DNA of 64,000 bases from an uncultured Odoribacter sp. GTDB taxonomy: Bacteria > Bacteroidota > Bacteroidia > Bacteroidales > Marinifilaceae. Under the pieces are notes generated by a model that worked only from the letters and a program-made list of their open reading frames with translations, made no database searches and was not told where the DNA came from. Below, piece by piece: positions 42,174 to 50,856 of this stretch (position 1 is the first letter of the stretch; every line of letters begins with the position of its first letter). A program made the translations under genes and the position numbers. The stretch covers positions 310,001-374,000 of the forward strand of contig CAJTPD010000001.1 in assembly GCA_910578105.1 (NCBI GenBank), in the 5' to 3' direction.

Positions 42174-43364
42174 ATGAAAGGTGTGTTGTTATTTTTGGTG
42201 GCAGGATTGTTGTCCTGTTCTGGAAGTAGATATTCCGGTGTACCGGAGAAATATCATGGTTTACTGGACCAGGCATTGGGAAAAGCCGGGGCAAACCGGA
42301 CAGAGCTGGAGAGGGCACTGACGGAGGCTCCGGTAGAACAGAAAGAGGGGATAGCGTTTTTGATTGCTTACATGCCTGACCGTGATTTACAGGAGCTGAA
42401 AGCAGAATTTTTACTGGAAAATACTGCTTACGCTTATAAAGCCCGTAATCAATATTCGTGGGCTAAAGCATTGCCGGATAGTATTTTTTTGAATGAGGTG
42501 TTACCTTATGTCAGTTTGAATGAGAAGCGGGAGAATTGGCGGAAAGAATTTTATGAGCGGTTTGGAAAATATGTAGTTAATTGCCGGACTATTTTTGAAG
42601 CCATTGATTCAGTAAACCGGAATATCCGGGATGAAGTTGTTGTGGATTATAATACCAGACGGGAAAAACCCGACCAGGCTCCTTTTGAGTCAATGCGTCA
42701 GCATATGGCTTCCTGTACGGGATTGTCTATTTTGCTGACAGATGCGTTCCGTGCAGTAGGAATTCCTTCGAGGGTTGCCGGTACTCCAAGTTGGCATGAT
42801 GACCGGGGAAATCATAATTGGACTGAAGTCTGGGCTGACGGAAAATGGTATTTTACTGAATATTATTTTCCGGGCCAGTTGGATAATGCCTGGTTTTTTG
42901 CCGATGCCGGAAAAGGGGTGAAAGAGGATATAATGAAAGCCATTTATGCTTCTTCTTTCCAGCCAACCGGTATTTATTTTCCATTAGTGTGGGATGAGAA
43001 TATCAGGTATGTGCATGCTTCGAATGTTACAGACCGCTACACGAATTTGTATCAGTCGCACTTATCAGCCATTTCCGGGGATGGAAATCATATTCCTTTG
43101 AGAGTTATGGTGTTTAAAGATAAAAAGCATGATAAACAGTCTGAAGACCGTGTAGCAACAAATATGGATGTATTTAAAGGTAAGTTACAAATGGGAGGAG
43201 GACGCAGTGCCGGACCTACTCAGGATATGAATGACGTGCTTACTTTTATGTTGGAAAAGAATCAGACTTATTTGGTTAATTATGTAAATGGTGAAGGAAA
43301 GTTGAAAACTGTTGAAGTGAAGTTAGGCGACCAGCCCCGGGAGTTGAAGTTGTTTATGAAATAA
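42174..43364 (+). CDS. Transglutaminase-like domain lipoprotein
   Basis: 396 residues from ATG 42174. Lipobox in MKGVLLFLVAGLLSCSG. The transglutaminase core has Cys181 (ASCTGLS) and His214 (NHNWTEVW), with an Asp expected in WADGKWYFTEYYFPG. It follows the yggS-DHOD pair. Such Bacteroidota proteins act outside the cytoplasm, as proteases or amidases, and the fold alone does not give the substrate. A strong terminator follows. Confidence 0.82.
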   Translation: MKGVLLFLVAGLLSCSGSRYSGVPEKYHGLLDQALGKAGANRTELERALTEAPVEQKEGIAFLIAYMPDRDLQELKAEFLLENTAYAYKARNQYSWAKALPDSIFLNEVLPYVSLNEKRENWRKEFYERFGKYVVNCRTIFEAIDSVNRNIRDEVVVDYNTRREKPDQAPFESMRQHMASCTGLSILLTDAFRAVGIPSRVAGTPSWHDDRGNHNWTEVWADGKWYFTEYYFPGQLDNAWFFADAGKGVKEDIMKAIYASSFQPTGIYFPLVWDENIRYVHASNVTDRYTNLYQSHLSAISGDGNHIPLRVMVFKDKKHDKQSEDRVATNMDVFKGKLQMGGGRSAGPTQDMNDVLTFMLEKNQTYLVNYVNGEGKLKTVEVKLGDQPRELKLFMK

Positions 43365-43375
43365 GTCGGTTTGTA

Positions 43376-43410
43376 AAGTCTGTAAAGCTTATAACTTTAC
43401 AGACTTTTTA
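43376..43410. terminator. Bidirectional terminator between the transglutaminase gene and thiF
   Basis: 12-bp perfect stem (43376-43387 / 43395-43406), 7-nt loop, T-rich on both sides, between converging genes. Confidence 0.8.
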
Positions 43411-44109
43411 TATTATTCTGATAGTTTTAAAAGTGCCTTTCAACAGATTTATCAATAGTAATTTTCCGGATAGGGTAGAATGGCCTAAAATAATTTTTAA
43501 GGTTTCTGAGGCTTGTATAGACCCGATTATACCGGGAATTGCTCCAAGTACACCAAGAGGTTGTTGAAAATCTTTTATTTTTTCGTGATACGGAAAAAGA
43601 TTGCGGTAACCGGGACCGCCCTGATAATTGAATACGGATACCTGTCCTTCAAATTCGCATATACTTCCATATACAAAAGGTTTATTGTTTTCCTGACAAG
43701 CGTCGTCAATGATATAACGGGATAAAAGATTATCGGTTGCATCAACTACGACATCGTAATTTCTGGTTATTTCTGATGCATTTTCCCGGGTAAGCCTTTT
43801 GGCAATGGGAATCAAATGACAATCGGGATTGAGAGTCTGTAGTTTCCGGTGAGCTACTTTTACTTTTAGCATTCCTAAACTTTGGATATCATAGAGGATT
43901 TGCCGTTGTAAATTACTTTCGGATACGACATCATCGTCCATAAAACCAATCGTACCGACACCTGCTGCAGTCAGATAAAGCAGGATCGGGCACCCCAGTC
44001 CTCCGGCTCCTACCACTAAAACTTTAGCCTGACTGATTTTTGCTTGTCCGGTTTTGCCCACTTCTGTCAGGGCAATGTGCCGGGAATAGTGCTCTTGTTG
44101 ATTTATCAT
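43408..44109 (-). CDS. thiF: ThiF/MoeB-type adenylyltransferase of thiamin synthesis
   Basis: 233 residues. Rossmann ATP-binding motif VVGAGGLGCP (32-41), D-D-D-V region and SNLQRQILY with Arg finger, then VVVDATDNLLSRY. It activates the C-terminal Gly-Gly of ThiS as acyl-adenylate. The two zinc-binding Cys-x-x-Cys pairs of E. coli ThiF are absent: the place corresponding to CYRC reads YRNLFP. The gene is last in the thi operon, 12 bp after thiH, and immediately before the terminator. Confidence 0.88.
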   Translation of the reverse strand: MINQQEHYSRHIALTEVGKTGQAKISQAKVLVVGAGGLGCPILLYLTAAGVGTIGFMDDDVVSESNLQRQILYDIQSLGMLKVKVAHRKLQTLNPDCHLIPIAKRLTRENASEITRNYDVVVDATDNLLSRYIIDDACQENNKPFVYGSICEFEGQVSVFNYQGGPGYRNLFPYHEKIKDFQQPLGVLGAIPGIIGSIQASETLKIILGHSTLSGKLLLINLLKGTFKTIRII

Positions 44110-44121
44110 TGAAATTTATTT

Positions 44122-45228
44122 TTACATCCATCCGTCCCAGTCTTTCCATACTGGTTCGTATCCGCGTTGCCGAATACTTTCTGCTACTTCAGAAGGGGTT
44201 CGTTCGTCACTGATGTGAAATTGTTCCAGTGCCTGAGGATAAGTGAAATATCCTCCGGGTTCCGTTTTCGAGCCGGCACTCAGGGAAGTAATTCCCAAAG
44301 GAAGCATATTATCCCGGAAAGCAGCGTTTTCACGTGTTGAAATTGAGATATCCACATCGTGGTCAAAAATCCGGAAAGCAAATATCAATTGGGCTAAAGC
44401 CCGGTCTTCCAAAACGACATTAGGCTGAAAATGTCCTTCGGAAGGACGCATACGCGGAAAATTCACGCTGTATTTAGTCTGCCAGTAATGTTTTTGTAAA
44501 TAGCGGAGATGGCGCGCCATCATGGTTACGTCGGTTCTCCATTCTTCCAAGCCGATAAGTACTCCCAGGCCGATTTTATGTACATTAGCTTGTCCCATTC
44601 GGTCGAACCCGTTTAAACGCCATTCGAATTTAGATTTCATACCTTGCGGGTGATATACCTTGTAACGGGCCCGATTGTATGTTTCCTGAAAGCAAACTAC
44701 CCCGTTTAGCCCGGAACGGGTAAGACGTTTATATTCTTCAGCTTTAAGCGGCATTACCTCAATGGATACATTGGCAAAAAGGGGATGTGCTAATTGCAGG
44801 GCGCGTTCAAGGTAGTCTACACCGGCATTCTTGGGATTTTCGCCGGTTACAATCAATAAATTCTCAAAATTTCCCAATTTCTTAATGGCATGGAGTTCAT
44901 TCAGAATTTCCTCTTCTGTCAGGATAATCCTTTTGAGGGGATTGTTATGATTAAATCCGCAATAAACGCAAAAGTTTGTACACGAATTGGTAATATACAA
45001 AGGGATATACATGGAGATGGTTTTTCCAAATCGTTGCAAGGTATGCTTTTGACTTAATGATGCCATTGGTTCCAGATATTTTTCGGCAGCAGGAGAAATC
45101 AGAGCCATGAAATCTTCTATATCCGGATGTTCTTTTTCCAGAGCTGTTTCAACGTCGGCTGTGGTTTTGGAATAGATTTGCCGTGTTGTATCTTCCCAGG
45201 AATATTTTTCTAATTCTTCTGAAAACAT
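44122..45228 (-). CDS. thiH: 2-iminoacetate synthase ThiH (radical SAM)
   Basis: 368 residues. Radical SAM cluster motif C-x3-C-x2-C at Cys83, Cys87, Cys90 (CTNFCVYC). GGYFTYPQALEQFHISDERTPSEVAESIRQRGYEPVWKDWD is a family-typical end. The enzyme cleaves tyrosine to dehydroglycine (2-iminoacetate), used by ThiG. It lies between thiG (18 bp) and thiF (12 bp). Confidence 0.95.
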   Translation of the reverse strand: MFSEELEKYSWEDTTRQIYSKTTADVETALEKEHPDIEDFMALISPAAEKYLEPMASLSQKHTLQRFGKTISMYIPLYITNSCTNFCVYCGFNHNNPLKRIILTEEEILNELHAIKKLGNFENLLIVTGENPKNAGVDYLERALQLAHPLFANVSIEVMPLKAEEYKRLTRSGLNGVVCFQETYNRARYKVYHPQGMKSKFEWRLNGFDRMGQANVHKIGLGVLIGLEEWRTDVTMMARHLRYLQKHYWQTKYSVNFPRMRPSEGHFQPNVVLEDRALAQLIFAFRIFDHDVDISISTRENAAFRDNMLPLGITSLSAGSKTEPGGYFTYPQALEQFHISDERTPSEVAESIRQRGYEPVWKDWDGWM

Positions 45229-45246
45229 AAAACTGATGTTATGAAT

Positions 45247-46014
45247 TTATTTTAAAAAAGCGGTCAGGGGGCTACTGGCTTCAGCAGCATTGCTTTTTCC
45301 CGGTAACCCTGTTTCGTAAGCCATACGTCCGGCCTCGACAGCCATCTTAAAAGCTTTAGCCATTTCAGTAGGATTTCCTGCGATGGCTATTGCTGTATTT
45401 ACCAATACTGCATCTGCTCCCATTTCCATGGCTTCGGCTGCATGACTCGGAGCTCCGATGCCGGCATCGACGACAACCGGAATATTACTTTGTTCTATGA
45501 TGATTTTAAGAAATTCTTTGGTTTGCAATCCCTGATTGGTACCAATGGGTGCTCCCAAAGGCATAACGGTGGCAGCTCCTGCATTTTCCAGTCGCTTACA
45601 CAGAACAGGGTCTGCCTGACAATAGGGAAGAACGATGAATCCCATTTTGGCCAGTTCTTCTGTGGCTTTCAGGGTTTCTACCGGGTCAGGGAGTAAGTAA
45701 CGCGGATCCGGATGAATTTCAAGTTTCAGCCAATTGGTCCCGAAGGCTTCCCTGGACAGTTGAGCCGCAAAAATAGCCTCTTTGGCATTTCGTACTCCGG
45801 ATGTATTCGGGAGCAATTGTATCCCGGGGCGGAGGATATGTTTCAGCATATCGTCGTTTTTGTCTTCTGTACGGATGCGTTTCATGGCTACCGTGACCAT
45901 TTGACTTTCAGAAGCGATGATGGCTTTTTCCATAGTTTCGTTGGAAGAAAATTTACCTGTTCCTGTAAACAGGCGTGAGGTGAAAATCTTATCTGCTATT
46001 TTTAAAGGTGTCAT
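45247..46014 (-). CDS. thiG: Thiazole synthase
   Basis: 255 residues. FTSRLFTGTGKFSS at the start, LEIHPDPRYLLPD with the Schiff-base Lys just before it (GTNWLKLE), and PVVVDAGIGAPSHAAEAMEMGADAVLVNTAIA. It condenses DXP, 2-iminoacetate and ThiS thiocarboxylate to the thiazole tautomer. Part of the thi operon, 19 bp after the fused ThiE-like/ThiD/ThiE gene. Confidence 0.96.
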   Translation of the reverse strand: MTPLKIADKIFTSRLFTGTGKFSSNETMEKAIIASESQMVTVAMKRIRTEDKNDDMLKHILRPGIQLLPNTSGVRNAKEAIFAAQLSREAFGTNWLKLEIHPDPRYLLPDPVETLKATEELAKMGFIVLPYCQADPVLCKRLENAGAATVMPLGAPIGTNQGLQTKEFLKIIIEQSNIPVVVDAGIGAPSHAAEAMEMGADAVLVNTAIAIAGNPTEMAKAFKMAVEAGRMAYETGLPGKSNAAEASSPLTAFLK

Positions 46015-46033
46015 GGTTATTATGTTTTTTGAA

Positions 46034-48007
46034 TTATGGTTTATGATTGAATGATTTATAAATCAAATGAAGTATTTCTTCCGTTTTATCGGGGATTGCC
46101 TCACTATTTTTAAGCAGACCGGAAACTGCAATTCCTTGTATGCCTGTCGCTGCTAAATCGGGTATATCATTTTTCTGAATTCCTCCGATAGCAAAAACCG
46201 GAATAGAGATATGATTTTTTTTCATTTTTCTGAGGAGGATATGATATCCGTCCAGCCCCAGAACCGGACTAAGTTTTTCTTTAGTCGTTGTAAAGGCAAA
46301 AGGGCCTAATCCGATGTAATCTACCTGTTGTTCGTAGCGGAGTACGATGTCTTCCCAAGTATTGCAGGTTGCGCCGATGATTTTGCCGGGACCCAGTATT
46401 TTCCGGGCTTCCAGGGGATTCATATCTTCTTTGCCCAAATGTATGCCGTCGGCATCAAGTTGACGTGCGATTTGTACGTTGTCATTGATAATAAACAGAG
46501 CATTATAACGACGGCAAATTTCTTTTGCCAGTTTACCTTCCTGCATCATTTCCGTGTCAGAAGCATTTTTCATCCTTAGTTGAATCCATCGCATTCCTCC
46601 CTGGCATACTGATTCGATTTGTTCACAGAGAGAAAGTCCGGTTTTAGGTGCCGTGATGTATTGTAAGCGCAATTCAGATGGTGAAGGTTTTGCCTGAAAC
46701 AGTCTCTGTTGCAGATAATGAAAACTTAATTTACTGTTATTGCTTTCTATGGCTTGTGATACATACAATTGTGCCTTGTTGCATGAATCAATCAGTGATA
46801 TACCCCGAGCTAAAGCGGAAGTGAGGGCTGCTGAGAATATACAACCTGTACCATGTTTTTCCTGTTTGCTTCTGAGGAGAGAAAAACAGTGAATATCTTC
46901 CGGAGTAATGAGATAATCCGACACTTCTGTACCTGCATTGTGTCCTCCTTTCCAGAGAATATTCAATTGAAATTTCCGGCAATATTCCTGTAAAGAACGG
47001 GGTGTACTGTCTTTTCCGAATAATTGCCAGACTTCGTTCGTATTTGGAGTGAGCAAATAAATGTGTTTCAATATGGAAGAGTGCAGATGTTTTTGGATGG
47101 TATGGAAGGTATAACCTGCACTTGCCTTCAGTACGGGGTCCCAGATTATTTTCATGCCAGGGTGGTTGTTTACCAGCCAGTCAGTCAGTCTGTCCATCAC
47201 TTCAAAATTTTCTATCAATCCGATTTTCAAATATTCCGGCAAATGTTTCCGGAATTGGAATTCGCATTGCTTTTGAATTTCTTCTGGATGGGTCCAGTGA
47301 GTTCCGCCATAATTATCTTCATTCTGAAAAGTAAGGGCAGAACAGACTCCTAAACCATAACTTCCGGTTGCCTCAAATGTTTTCAAATCGGCAGTAATTC
47401 CTGCACCGGAAGAAGGGTCAAATCCGGCAATACTCATAACAAACGGAGTTTTCAGTTGTATGAAACGGACAATTGCTTCTTCCGGCTGCTCCCAGATAAA
47501 GCCGAGGGCAGCTATACCTTGAAATCCGGCCGAACGGCACAAAGCTGTTTTTTCCGGAGTAATTCCTCCCAAAGCAATGACCGGTATTTCAATATCCGAT
47601 ATATCGGGAAGTAGGGAAAATGTACTGTTATATCCCGGTTTTGAGATACTGTCAAAAATCGGACTCAGAAAACAATAATCCGGTTGGAACGGCAGGGTGT
47701 TGATTTCTTCTGTTGTATGGCACGATATACTAACGGCACAGTCAGGATAAAGATTGAACTTTTCTCCTTGTCCGGATTTTAGGTGTATGCCATGCAACTT
47801 ATATCGGGAAACCAAATCATAATGGTCGTGTATTACAATTCGGTTTCTGTAGCCGGGTGCTATCCGGTTTATAAAGTTTTCATACACGCTTCGGTCACAG
47901 TTTGGTTTCCTCAGGTGTAGTAATTCCAGGCCATGGGCAAAAAGTAAGTTGCAGAGCAATGCTTCATCTTTAACTGGTACGGGAGAAGTGATAACAATGA
48001 TTTTCAT
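46034..48007 (-). CDS. thiDE: Trifunctional thiamin protein: TenI/ThiE-like + ThiD + ThiE fusion
   Basis: 657 residues from ATG 48007 (2 bp after the thiC stop). Domain 1 (1-~190): ThiE/TenI fold with HDHYDLVSRYKLHGIHLK and SPIFDSISKPGY; it lacks the ThiE substrate-binding details (no G-x-GPvf-T-x-TK), so it resembles the thiazole tautomerase TenI. Domain 2 (~190-435): HMP-P kinase ThiD, with SIAGFDPSSGAGI at its start and the anion-hole motif HGTGC. Domain 3 (~445-657): ThiE proper, with DADGIHLGKEDM, GLGPFAFTTTKE and FAIGGIQ. One polypeptide could thus tautomerise the thiazole, phosphorylate HMP-P and couple both to thiamin phosphate. Confidence 0.92.
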   Translation of the reverse strand: MKIIVITSPVPVKDEALLCNLLFAHGLELLHLRKPNCDRSVYENFINRIAPGYRNRIVIHDHYDLVSRYKLHGIHLKSGQGEKFNLYPDCAVSISCHTTEEINTLPFQPDYCFLSPIFDSISKPGYNSTFSLLPDISDIEIPVIALGGITPEKTALCRSAGFQGIAALGFIWEQPEEAIVRFIQLKTPFVMSIAGFDPSSGAGITADLKTFEATGSYGLGVCSALTFQNEDNYGGTHWTHPEEIQKQCEFQFRKHLPEYLKIGLIENFEVMDRLTDWLVNNHPGMKIIWDPVLKASAGYTFHTIQKHLHSSILKHIYLLTPNTNEVWQLFGKDSTPRSLQEYCRKFQLNILWKGGHNAGTEVSDYLITPEDIHCFSLLRSKQEKHGTGCIFSAALTSALARGISLIDSCNKAQLYVSQAIESNNSKLSFHYLQQRLFQAKPSPSELRLQYITAPKTGLSLCEQIESVCQGGMRWIQLRMKNASDTEMMQEGKLAKEICRRYNALFIINDNVQIARQLDADGIHLGKEDMNPLEARKILGPGKIIGATCNTWEDIVLRYEQQVDYIGLGPFAFTTTKEKLSPVLGLDGYHILLRKMKKNHISIPVFAIGGIQKNDIPDLAATGIQGIAVSGLLKNSEAIPDKTEEILHLIYKSFNHKP

Positions 48008-48009
48008 CT

Positions 48010-49773
48010 TTATCTGGTTCCGTTGTCCGGGTTTATTTTTTCCCTTAATTTTTTGCTGGCGCGCATAGAGCAGAAATGTTCTCCGCACATGGAACAGAAA
48101 TGGGCTTCTTTGTGGCCTTCTTCTGGTAAAGTTTCGTCGTGGAATTTCAGTGCTTTTTCAGAATCCAGAGCTAAATGAAACTGGTCTTTCCAGCGGAATT
48201 CAAAACGGGCTTTGCTCATGGCATAGTCCCTAAAATAAGCTGCCGGGTGCCCTTTAGCTAAGTCTGCTGCATGTGCTGCCAGTTTAAAAGTAATGACGCC
48301 TTCTTTCACATCATCACGATTGGGTAAACCGAGATGTTCTTTTTGAGTTACATAGCAAAGCATAGCTGTGCCAAACCATCCGATCATGGCTCCTCCGATA
48401 GCGGAAGTGATGTGGTCGTAACCTGGTGCAATATCTGTTACCAACGGACCGAGGGTGTAAAAGGGGGCTTCATGGCAGTATTTCAATTGCAAGTCCATAT
48501 TTTCTTTGATTTTTTGCATAGGAACATGTCCCGGACCTTCAATAATGGCTTGTACGTTGTGTTTCCAGGCTATTTCACACAATTCACCTAACGTCTTCAG
48601 TTCTTCAATTTGTGCAGAGTCATTGGCATCGGCTATACAGCCGGGGCGTAGTCCGTCGCCCAAGGAAATTCCAACGTCGTATTTTGCAAGAATTTCACAG
48701 ATTTCTTCAAAGTGTTCATAGATGAAACTTTCCTGTTTGTGAGTGGTACACCAATGTGCCATAATCGAACCTCCGCGTGAAACGATTCCTGTCAGACGTT
48801 TCAGGGTCAATGGCACATGTTTCCAGCGCAATCCGGCATGAATGGTGAAATAGTCCACTCCTTGTTCTGCTTGTTCGATTAGAGTATCCCGGAATATTTC
48901 CCAGTTCAGTTTTTCAATATCACCATTTACTTTTTCCAGGGTTTGATACAGGGGTACGGTTCCGACAGGAACAGGGGAGTTGCGTATAATCCATTCCCTG
49001 GTTTCGTGAATGTTTTTTCCTGTAGAAAGGTCCATGATTGTATCTGCTCCCCAGCGGAAAGCCCATACTGCTTTTTCCACTTCTTCGGCAATGGAAGAGG
49101 TAACCGGAGAGTTACCAATATTGGCATTGATTTTTACCAGAAAATTCCGGCCTATAATCATGGGTTCGCATTCCGGATGATTGATGTTGGCAGGAATGAT
49201 GGCCCGTCCGGCAGCAACTTCCTGACGGACAAAGTCCGGTGTGATACAGCTTGGTATATGAGCTCCGAACGATTCTCCTTTTTCTTTTTTGTATTTTTCG
49301 CGTATCTGCTCGGCCAGTTGGTTTTCCCGAATAGCGATGTATTCCATTTCAGGAGTTATAATGCCTTGGCGGGCATAATACATTTGGGTTACCTGACACT
49401 CTTTTTTGGCAATACGGGGGTGAGTGTTTACATGCTCAAAACGGAGCGAGTCGAGACTTTTATCAGCCTGACGCATTCTTCCGTATTCCGAACTCAAGTG
49501 CTCCAGTTGTAGGGTATCCTGTCTTTCTTCTATCCAGTTTTGCCTGATTTTCGGTAATCCCTGGGCTAGGTTTATGGTGTAGCCGGGGTCTGTGTATGGT
49601 CCGGAGGTATCGTAGACTATTACATCTTCATTGTCTGTTTTTGAGCCATCTGTATCGATTGTCGGGGATAGCTTAATTTTACGCATCGGAACCTTTAAAT
49701 CTGCGCGGGAACCTTGGACATAAATTTTTTCGGAGCCGGGCAGGGGGGCGGAGGTGATGTTGAATTTTTCCAT
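48010..49773 (-). CDS. thiC: Phosphomethylpyrimidine synthase ThiC
   Basis: 587 residues from ATG 49773 (a GTG at 49833 overlaps thiS and lacks family homology). C-terminal cluster motif C-x2-C-x4-C in CSMCGEHFC, preceded by family blocks AIGGAMIGWFGTAMLCYVTQKEHLGLP and GPGHVPM. It turns 5-aminoimidazole ribotide into HMP-P with a 4Fe-4S cluster and SAM. The stop is 2 bp before the next start, indicating translational coupling. Confidence 0.96.
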   Translation of the reverse strand: MEKFNITSAPLPGSEKIYVQGSRADLKVPMRKIKLSPTIDTDGSKTDNEDVIVYDTSGPYTDPGYTINLAQGLPKIRQNWIEERQDTLQLEHLSSEYGRMRQADKSLDSLRFEHVNTHPRIAKKECQVTQMYYARQGIITPEMEYIAIRENQLAEQIREKYKKEKGESFGAHIPSCITPDFVRQEVAAGRAIIPANINHPECEPMIIGRNFLVKINANIGNSPVTSSIAEEVEKAVWAFRWGADTIMDLSTGKNIHETREWIIRNSPVPVGTVPLYQTLEKVNGDIEKLNWEIFRDTLIEQAEQGVDYFTIHAGLRWKHVPLTLKRLTGIVSRGGSIMAHWCTTHKQESFIYEHFEEICEILAKYDVGISLGDGLRPGCIADANDSAQIEELKTLGELCEIAWKHNVQAIIEGPGHVPMQKIKENMDLQLKYCHEAPFYTLGPLVTDIAPGYDHITSAIGGAMIGWFGTAMLCYVTQKEHLGLPNRDDVKEGVITFKLAAHAADLAKGHPAAYFRDYAMSKARFEFRWKDQFHLALDSEKALKFHDETLPEEGHKEAHFCSMCGEHFCSMRASKKLREKINPDNGTR

Positions 49774-49825
49774 ATTTGATAAGAGTAAAGTTGCTAAGTT
49801 TTGAGTTTCTATATTATTGAATTTT

Positions 49826-50026
49826 TTATCCACCTTGCACGGCTTTAATAATGATAATATTAGCTTTATCCGGAATTTCTGTCTGGTTCCATGCTGTTTT
49901 GGGGATTACTGTTTCATTCAAAGCTATAGCTATGTTGGTTGTCTGGATGTTTTGTTGAATCAAAAGGGTTGAAATTGTGCTTTTATCGCAACATTCAACG
50001 GGTTCGTCGTTAATAAAAATCTGCAT
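49826..50026 (-). CDS. thiS: Sulfur carrier protein ThiS
   Basis: 66 residues, ubiquitin-like, ending in the essential Gly-Gly (IIIKAVQGG). First gene behind the TPP riboswitch. Adenylated by ThiF and then thiocarboxylated to give sulfur to the thiazole. Confidence 0.95.
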   Translation of the reverse strand: MQIFINDEPVECCDKSTISTLLIQQNIQTTNIAIALNETVIPKTAWNQTEIPDKANIIIIKAVQGG

Positions 50027-50097
50027 GTTCTATGAATTTTAGGTTACAGAACATTCAAAAGGATGGAAAAGTAAGATACGAAATGAAATTTATGGCT

Positions 50098-50173
50098 CTG
50101 ATTTCCTACGCCGGCATTACCCGGATCAGGTTCGAGGGTATAATCTCAGCCCGTAATTTTAAGGCACCCCTTT
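50098..50173 (-). promoter_or_regulatory. TPP riboswitch (THI element)
   Basis: On the minus strand: GGGGTGCC, then GGGCTGAGATTATACCC, GAACCTGATC, GGGTAATGCCGGCGTAGGAA. These are the conserved P1/P2/P4-P5 blocks of the thiamin pyrophosphate aptamer. It lies 72 nt before thiS and should shut down the thi operon when TPP is abundant. Confidence 0.96.
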
Positions 50174-50186
50174 AAATAATCCGTGA

Positions 50187-50217
50187 CAAAGTTAAATGAA
50201 AAAGATGAAATGGCAAA
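50187..50217 (-). promoter_or_regulatory. Promoter of the thi operon
   Basis: TAACTTTG at 50187-50194 and TTTG at 50214-50217 (minus strand), 19 bp apart, exact Bacteroidota spacing. The transcript would start just before the riboswitch. Confidence 0.7.
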
Positions 50218-50277
50218 TTCTTTCTGATTTATTTCATAGGGTGATAAATAGGGGGGATAGGGGTATTATAATCCGGG

Positions 50278-50817
50278 TCAGATGTTTTTTATAATCCACT
50301 CGGCGCGTTCCCGGGGAGATAAAAAAGGAACGACGATGGTTTGATAACCCAGGTTCTCATAGGTTTCTTTCAGTGTAAAGAATGTTTGTTCGGCTTCTGC
50401 TGTATTTTGTACTCTTTCGGAGTCATTGGTGTAAATTTCTTTCCAGAAAGGGAATACAAATACTTTGGAATTGTATCGGTATTTCCTGGCAGCTTCTGTT
50501 AATTTACGGGGGACAGGCAGATTGATTAGGTGGCAAAATCCTAAAGTATCAATTATTCCTCTGTCGAAAAAGCAAGGTGTATTAATGTGGATAAATTCTT
50601 CAAAATCAGTAATTGAACGTGATAACATCAAGTAGGTGTATCTGCTGATATTTTTCCAGGGTAAAGCATCACCGTTTGTTTTGATTTGATTCCGGATAAT
50701 GGTTCTCGCCACTTTCTGAACTGTATGGTAACCCATATCTTCCAGTGTATTTAAAACAGTAGACTTACCGCTTCCCGGACCACCGGTAAGCAGGTAATAA
50801 TTTTTGTTTTCCGGCAT
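50278..50817 (-). CDS. AAA_28-type ATPase/kinase-like protein
   Basis: 179 residues. P-loop GGPGSGKST (12-20), GYHTVQKVARTII, FFDRGIIDTLGFC (Walker-B-like Asp, D-R-G-I-x-D) and R-Y-x-x-V-F-V-F-P region, as in the AAA_28 (PF13521) group of small ATP/GTP-binding proteins. It is cytosolic. Role unknown. It is transcribed from upstream of the thi operon promoter, on the same strand as the MFS gene. Confidence 0.8.
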   Translation of the reverse strand: MPENKNYYLLTGGPGSGKSTVLNTLEDMGYHTVQKVARTIIRNQIKTNGDALPWKNISRYTYLMLSRSITDFEEFIHINTPCFFDRGIIDTLGFCHLINLPVPRKLTEAARKYRYNSKVFVFPFWKEIYTNDSERVQNTAEAEQTFFTLKETYENLGYQTIVVPFLSPRERAEWIIKNI

Positions 50818-50856
50818 GGTTTTATGTGTTTTAATGAGTTTGTTAAAATCTGTTGA

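Noticed and set aside
44122..45228. HydE or HydG
   Set aside because: Although a radical SAM gene occurs in a genome with hydF, this one has thiH sequence and sits in the thi operon.
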